This document shows positions 46,201 through 50,806 of a stretch of DNA of 50,806 nucleotides, in pieces (the stretch's first letter is position 1; every line of letters begins with the position of its first letter). The notes beneath the pieces were generated by a model that had not been told where the DNA came from, ran no database searches, and worked only from the letters and a program-made list of their open reading frames with translations. The DNA lies in assembly GCA_037447655.1 (NCBI GenBank), contig JBBHKE010000633.1, positions 1-50,806 of the forward strand, read 5' to 3'. The stretch comes from Zygnema cylindricum. Taxonomy: Eukaryota > Streptophyta > Zygnematophyceae > Zygnematales > Zygnemataceae. A program made the translations under genes and the position numbers.

Positions 46201-49200
46201 AGATAGTCACGTCTCATTTGAGAGAGGGAGCGGGAGGGAGGGAGGGATGGATGGCCACATGCAGCGGCTATCGCATGAGTTCACGCTCCTTTGCAGCGGT
46301 GGGCCTCTCACCTTTGGCGCTTCACGACCGACATAGCCTCGGGGCCTGCAGGTTCCCCTCTCCTTTCAACTCTTGTAAGGCCCTCAAAGGGGGAGGGCTA
46401 CTGATATATAATCCATAAATACTGTGTGTATTATTTGAGCTGATAGAAGAGTTGATAGAGTCGGATGTTATGCAGGTTGGCTTGTGATAGTTTTGGGCAT
46501 TGTAGGCTGTCAGACAGCAACATATTTCAAACAGTTTGATGAACGGAGTTTGGCATAAACATGAGAGTAAGCATTTGTGAAGGTTTTGTAAGATATGACT
46601 TGCAAAGCTAAAGCTAATACTTGCAGAGTTGGTGGAATAAGTGGGAGGACTGCGCTTCTTGATCTGGATGCTTCTGTGTTAATTGGAAGTCCGGGATTTA
46701 CAGATGGTTCGGACAAAAGGCTGTAGTTTCTGGGAAATTGCGTGCGGTGTGGCCACATGAACATCATTTCCTTAAGTATGAAGCAATAACTATACTTTGT
46801 GAAATCGATGAGGTGGCGGATGTTGGAGGAGCCCTGTTCTACAGGATTGGTCTGGATGACATAGAAGTGTACAGGTAAGTTATTCTAATATTACAATTGT
46901 AGGCATTCATTCAAGGACTGCATTGTACCTCCACAACTGATGTGATCCACTCCATTATTTAACTAAGCTTATGAGTTAGGTTTTCATTGTGTGTTTAAGC
47001 AGTATGTGTAGCACCGGCATGTGGGAATATGCCCTATTTGAGTGAAATGTATTGACGTTAATGTGGATTAGCATTGGTAACAAATCTGTAGTTTTGTGAA
47101 CAAAAGCCACACTAGCGATGGTAAACACAATCGTTTTCGAAACCCATGTAGGGTATGATAATTGGAGGTTTAATGAGTTAAAAGTTTAGATACAAAATGA
47201 ATGAAAACAAGATTGTAGGGAAAAACCGTACAAACATTTACCATTATAGATATATAGGTCCCTTGGTTCTAGACACCTTTGCCTCTTCTGCACTGCACAA
47301 GCAGAGAATTGAGGAAAATCTTTTTAATCTCTTTGGAGTATCTCTCTGTTTTCTTTTGCCAACTTAGATTCTCCATAGACTTCTTTTATATGATCGATTT
47401 AATTTGTTACTTTCTGGAACCGCAGGGAGAAGAACTCTTCAACGCACCCGTTGGACCCTCCAGAGGAATTGCCTTTATTTGCCAGTGTGTGTACAGCCCC
47501 TATGCACGGCGAGGAATTTGCCGTGTTTCACATTCGTGAATTTGTGGAATATTATAAACTCATTGGGGTAGAACGCTTTATCTTATATGATTCTGGAACA
47601 GCCAATTCTGAATTTTGGCGTATGTTTGAACCAGATTTGAAAAGTGGGGTGGTAGAAGTTACAGATTTCCGTGATGCTTTACAATACGAATCTTGGTACT
47701 ATGGGCAGGTCAGTCTCGAAACAAATTCCTTTGATGAAGCATTTGACAATGTAAAGCCTGGAGAGAAAGCCTAGAAGTGCCTGGAAAGAAATGAAGAGTG
47801 GGTTAATTGTTGTTTTCAGAATAAAAGCCTGATACGGCACAATCATCAACACCATCACTTGTTAATAACACATTCCATGTTTGTCCTCAAACACACCTGT
47901 GTGACAGGTGATTTGGTTTTTGATTTTGTATTACCTGTCCTATGTACTACTCTCGTAAGTAGTACATTTTTCCATGTTTGTCCTCCGTCGGAACAGTTTA
48001 CGTGATTGACACCTATCATTTTGTGGTTGACAGCTCCTTGCTATCCAAGACTGTCTTTACCGTTTACGATTTTCTTCTAAATGGGTTCTCATGGCCGACA
48101 TGGACGAGTACCTTTGGGTGAAGGCCCCACAAACCCTTCAATCTTTTCTTTCTATGCATGACAATAAAGTAGGTATTACACATGGAGCTTGGTGGTTTTC
48201 AACTGCGCTATGTCGACCCCGAGAAGATCACGCCAAAGAACTTGGGCCCCAAGTTTTACGGGGGGCTCCGCATGCAGCTTTCACATGTGAAAAATTTGTT
48301 TTCCGTTGGCCACAGCCAGCCTGTTTTGAGAACAGTAAGGATGAAAAGGACCGTGTGGATGTTCAACTGTGTTTGACTGACAAAGGTCATCGGAAGAATA
48401 TTGTTAATCCTCGAAAGGTTTGTTCCTAACTTGATGCTTACTAGATTGGTTTTGCTTCTTAATTTTTTGCTTTGTTAAGTTTGTTTTTTAAATAGCTTTG
48501 TTTATGCATTTAAATTGGAAGAGAAAGTGAAGTCTACAATATGCATTCAATTTGATGTATCGCACGATTTTTTAACCACGGCTATACACTGGTTTTCTAA
48601 GCAGCATCCCTTTTTTTTCATTTAGTGCAATGCATTAGCTAATGTCCACCACACTCGGTCTGAAGTAAGTGCTTCACCGTGAATCACTATTAGAATAAAA
48701 AAAATATTAGCAAGGGGTTTGTGTTAGTGTTACTATTTCTAATTTAGTTCCAAAGACCGTGGCTGGGTTTGGACCATATAAAGAATTGGCATTAAGGAAT
48801 AAACACTTAGTGCTATTCAACCTAACAGCGATTCACGGTATAGAAATCGGCGGATTGGCATTGTAAACATGCAAATTTCTTTTCAACAAGATCCACTTTG
48901 ATTGTGGTGAGATATATAGTGAATCAAGTGAACATTTGGGCATATGTTTTTTATGTGGAAGTGGCTTTGCCTTTTATCTTCTTTTTCAAATGTGTACACG
49001 TCTCTCTCCCTCTGACTTTTTCGAGAAAAATGGTCTGGAGGAGGGTCCATACAGGTGGAACGTCTTAGTGTACATAATGGCCAATACTCAGACGGTCCTC
49101 CTCTCGAATTTTTTCACGCAAGAGTCGATGATGTCGGACACTCTCATTTCCAATATCTCACTGGAGGGAAGGGGGGAGAGCATGCTTTATGTAATGTATC

Positions 49201-49691
49201 GGCTCCCATCTCATCTAATGTGGATTGGTGGAAACATGATATAACTTTTGCCCAACATCTTCAAAAACTGCGGTTCGGTTATGAGTGTAATATGCTCACA
49301 TATGGGGTGAGTTTTCCCTTTGCCGCGAGATTGCTATTTTATTCATATATTTAATATTTTATATTGGCTATTTCTTTATTTGATGTTTTATTTGAAGGTT
49401 TTTGTGTGTTTAATATTTGATCCTTTTTGGGTTTCGCTATCGCTTGTACTTTGGATAAAAGATATAGTTGCGCTGGTATAAAATGACGACTTTTGCTTTT
49501 TGCGACGGTGATAGTTTTTTTTTCCTACCCATTGGGAACGACAGATGTGAACGATTTCCAATTCTCTTACTTGGCACAACAATTAGTGTTGCTTCTTGTC
49601 ATTTTTGGTATTATTGGTTCGAAAGTGTTGATATTTGTAGTTTTCTTGGGTGTTGATGCAGTGCAAAAAGGTACCAACATTCTACACGTGA
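43254..49691 (+). CDS. Family 92 glycosyltransferase (DUF23), type II membrane protein
   Basis: GT92 enzymes are Golgi inverting glycosyltransferases, including plant beta-1,4-galactan synthases and animal galactosyltransferases; acceptor and donor cannot be read here. Exons: 43254-43370, 43927-44006, 44298-44658, about 45980 (or 46008)-46095, 46627-46874, 47426-47708, 48034-48417, 49055-49306 and a tentative last exon 49662-49691. Residues 1-39 hold a signal anchor (FGTCLILLLLLCVAVTLTW). Exon 3 is a heptad-rich coiled-coil stem. The catalytic part opens with SVCTAPMHGEEFAVFHIREF, EYYKLIGVERFILYDSGTAN and the DxD-type MADMDEYLW, followed by GHRKNIVNPRK and SNVDWWKHDI. The region resembles the general GT92 fold more than the GALS subgroup. 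In exon 5 the frame breaks at the AAAA run at 46715-46718: one extra base would give DKKAVVSGKLRAVWP and let all exons sum to 624 codons. This is a sequencing error or a real disabling change. The terminal exon is uncertain. Confidence 0.85.
45860..45912. repeat. CTCCCT pyrimidine tract in GT92 intron 3
   Basis: A CTCTCCCTTCC-type tract upstream of the exon 4 acceptor. Confidence 0.7.
46130..46250. repeat. GAGAGGGA purine tracts in GT92 intron 4
   Basis: Purine-rich repeats just downstream of the exon 4 donor, including GAGGGAGCGGGAGGG. Confidence 0.6.
46715..46726 (+). other. Apparent one-base frameshift in GT92 exon 5
   Basis: The upstream frame reads GSPGFTDGSDKRL then TAG. The downstream frame reads VSGKLRAVWPHEHH and continues to a canonical donor. 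Both sides are clearly coding. A four-base A run marks the shift. A 20-nt GT..AG segment (46707-46726) would also restore the frame but is far shorter than any other intron here. Confidence 0.75.
48674..48841. mobile_element. 200-bp-family MITE in GT92 intron 7
   Basis: It starts TTCACCGTGAATCACTATTAG and ends CTAACAGCGATTCACGGTA, with matching inverted ends. It lies inside the intron between exons 7 and 8. No coding content. Confidence 0.75.
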
Positions 49692-50752
49692 TTTTGTGTT
49701 TACTTCATTCAATTAAAGTTTTATCTATATCTTATTGTAGATGGTTACGAGTATCTAAGGTTTATCGAAGGCGGGTCAATAAGCTTAGTTGCTCGAACTG
49801 TAAATTGTCCCTTCATCTTCAGTTCAAAGCTATATTTTTTTTGAACTCTTCATCTTTCGGACGCTCCCAACCTTTTATTTATAACATCGCCCAAATCGTC
49901 AAAATCAAAGTCTTTTTTTTGTTTGGGTGAAGATGTCAGGCAGCTTATTGATGTGAGAGGGAAGTTCTTTTAGCTCGACTTTAGTCTCAAAAACTTTCAA
50001 TTTACGGATGTGTTCAAAAGAATTCTAATGTTTAGCGTGATTCTGTAATATAGGAAGTGAAAACAATCAGCTTTATCAACAAAGTCCCTGGTGGTAAACC
50101 ATTTGAGTACATGGAAACTAAGGAAGGAAAAGATAAAACGAAACCAATCAAACTCACACTAATCAAAGCAACCAAAAACGGAAAAGACTGCGAAAGAAAT
50201 TGACAGTATTCTTGAGATTATTTCCTTTCCTATTGAAGCTGGGTCTTTTCTTTGTTGTTCCTTTCTTCCTTTTCCTTCTGAATGAAAAGATGTGAAAATA
50301 CTAATAACAATATAAATATGGCATCATGGGTATGGAACCATCAATTTAACAGATCAGTTTTTCCTTTTGGTTACTTCGCTGCAACACTATTTTCTGTATG
50401 GTTACTTTTTACTTTGCCATTTTTACATTAAAATTTTAATATTGCCCAAAATCCAATGCACTCTTGAAAAAAAACAGAAATCAATGCAAGAAAATCATAA
50501 ATACTCAATGCACTACGGAAAAACAATAAATCGCTCCGGAAAATAACGAGATTAATACGTTAACAAATGTCAATGCATAAATGTCGACACACTGCAAAAA
50601 AAATTAATGGTAACAATCAATGAAATCCATAAAAAACGTCGTGTCCCAGCATATAGAGTGTCCTTTTTTCAGCCAAAAAACAAAAACAAAAAATAGTGGT
50701 GTGATGTCATAGTGTCATCCACGCTTTTACAGGAATCGCTTATGAATACCAA
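49692..50752. other. 3' flank of the GT92 gene, no further gene recognised
   Basis: AT-rich DNA with scattered short frames only. If the tentative last GT92 exon is wrong, the true terminal exon should lie here, for example after the acceptor TATTGTAG at 49740. Confidence 0.45.
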
Positions 50753-50756
50753 AAAC

Positions 50757-50806
50757 TTCCCTCTCCCTCTCCCTCTCCCTCTCCCTCTCCCTCTCCCTCT
50801 CCCTCT
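50757..50806. repeat. (CCCTCT)n microsatellite at the right edge
   Basis: At least eight perfect CCCTCT units run off the end of the window. Confidence 0.97.

Noticed and set aside
1-50806. CRISPR arrays, bacterial operons, rRNA or tRNA genes
   Set aside because: None seen; the repeats present are microsatellites, MITEs and low-complexity tracts in a spliced eukaryotic genome.

Overview
This is a nuclear genomic window from a eukaryote. It has spliced genes with GT-AG introns, AT-rich non-coding DNA and many small DNA transposons. I infer the green lineage, probably a streptophyte alga or an early-diverging relative. The grounds are an RWP-RK transcription factor of RKD type, a TAF12 whose histone fold and [11 protein letters not shown] tail resemble plant EER4/TAF12, CCCTAAA-like motifs in introns, and PIF/Harbinger- and hAT-like elements. 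The species cannot be fixed from the sequence alone.

Layout. 1-12 kb is almost entirely repeats: simple repeats at the left edge, a decayed hAT transposase (2.6-4.1 kb), two complete non-autonomous Harbinger-like elements in a row (5.3-7.3 kb), and a nested pair in which a 948-bp Harbinger-like element sits inside a TA-flanked element (7.5-9.0 kb). 12.0-17.0 kb (minus) is a seven-exon RWP-RK gene whose exons join in one frame to 960 aa. 17-28.5 kb is again transposon-rich, with no gene that I recognise. At 28.5-30.4 kb (minus) lie the last two exons of an unidentified two-helix membrane protein. 31-33.5 kb holds two foldback MITEs and an 840-bp hAT-type MITE with an intact 8-bp target duplication. 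37.2-41.7 kb (minus) is TAF12, Gln-rich, with five exons resolved and the 3' end unresolved. 43.25-49.7 kb (plus) is a family 92 glycosyltransferase with an N-terminal membrane anchor, a coiled-coil stem and a DMDEYLW catalytic motif. It carries one apparent single-base frameshift. The last kilobase is intergenic and ends in a CCCTCT microsatellite.

The three best genes have no obvious shared pathway: a gamete/germline-type transcription factor family, a general transcription factor subunit, and a Golgi-type glycosyltransferase. TAF12 and the glycosyltransferase are head to head across about 1.5 kb that contains three GTAC-rich palindromic arrays. The most informative features are the transposons. 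Several families can be delimited to the base by their target duplications, and one insertion has its empty site preserved elsewhere in the same window. I found no wholly new gene system; the least explained items are the membrane protein and the GTAC arrays.
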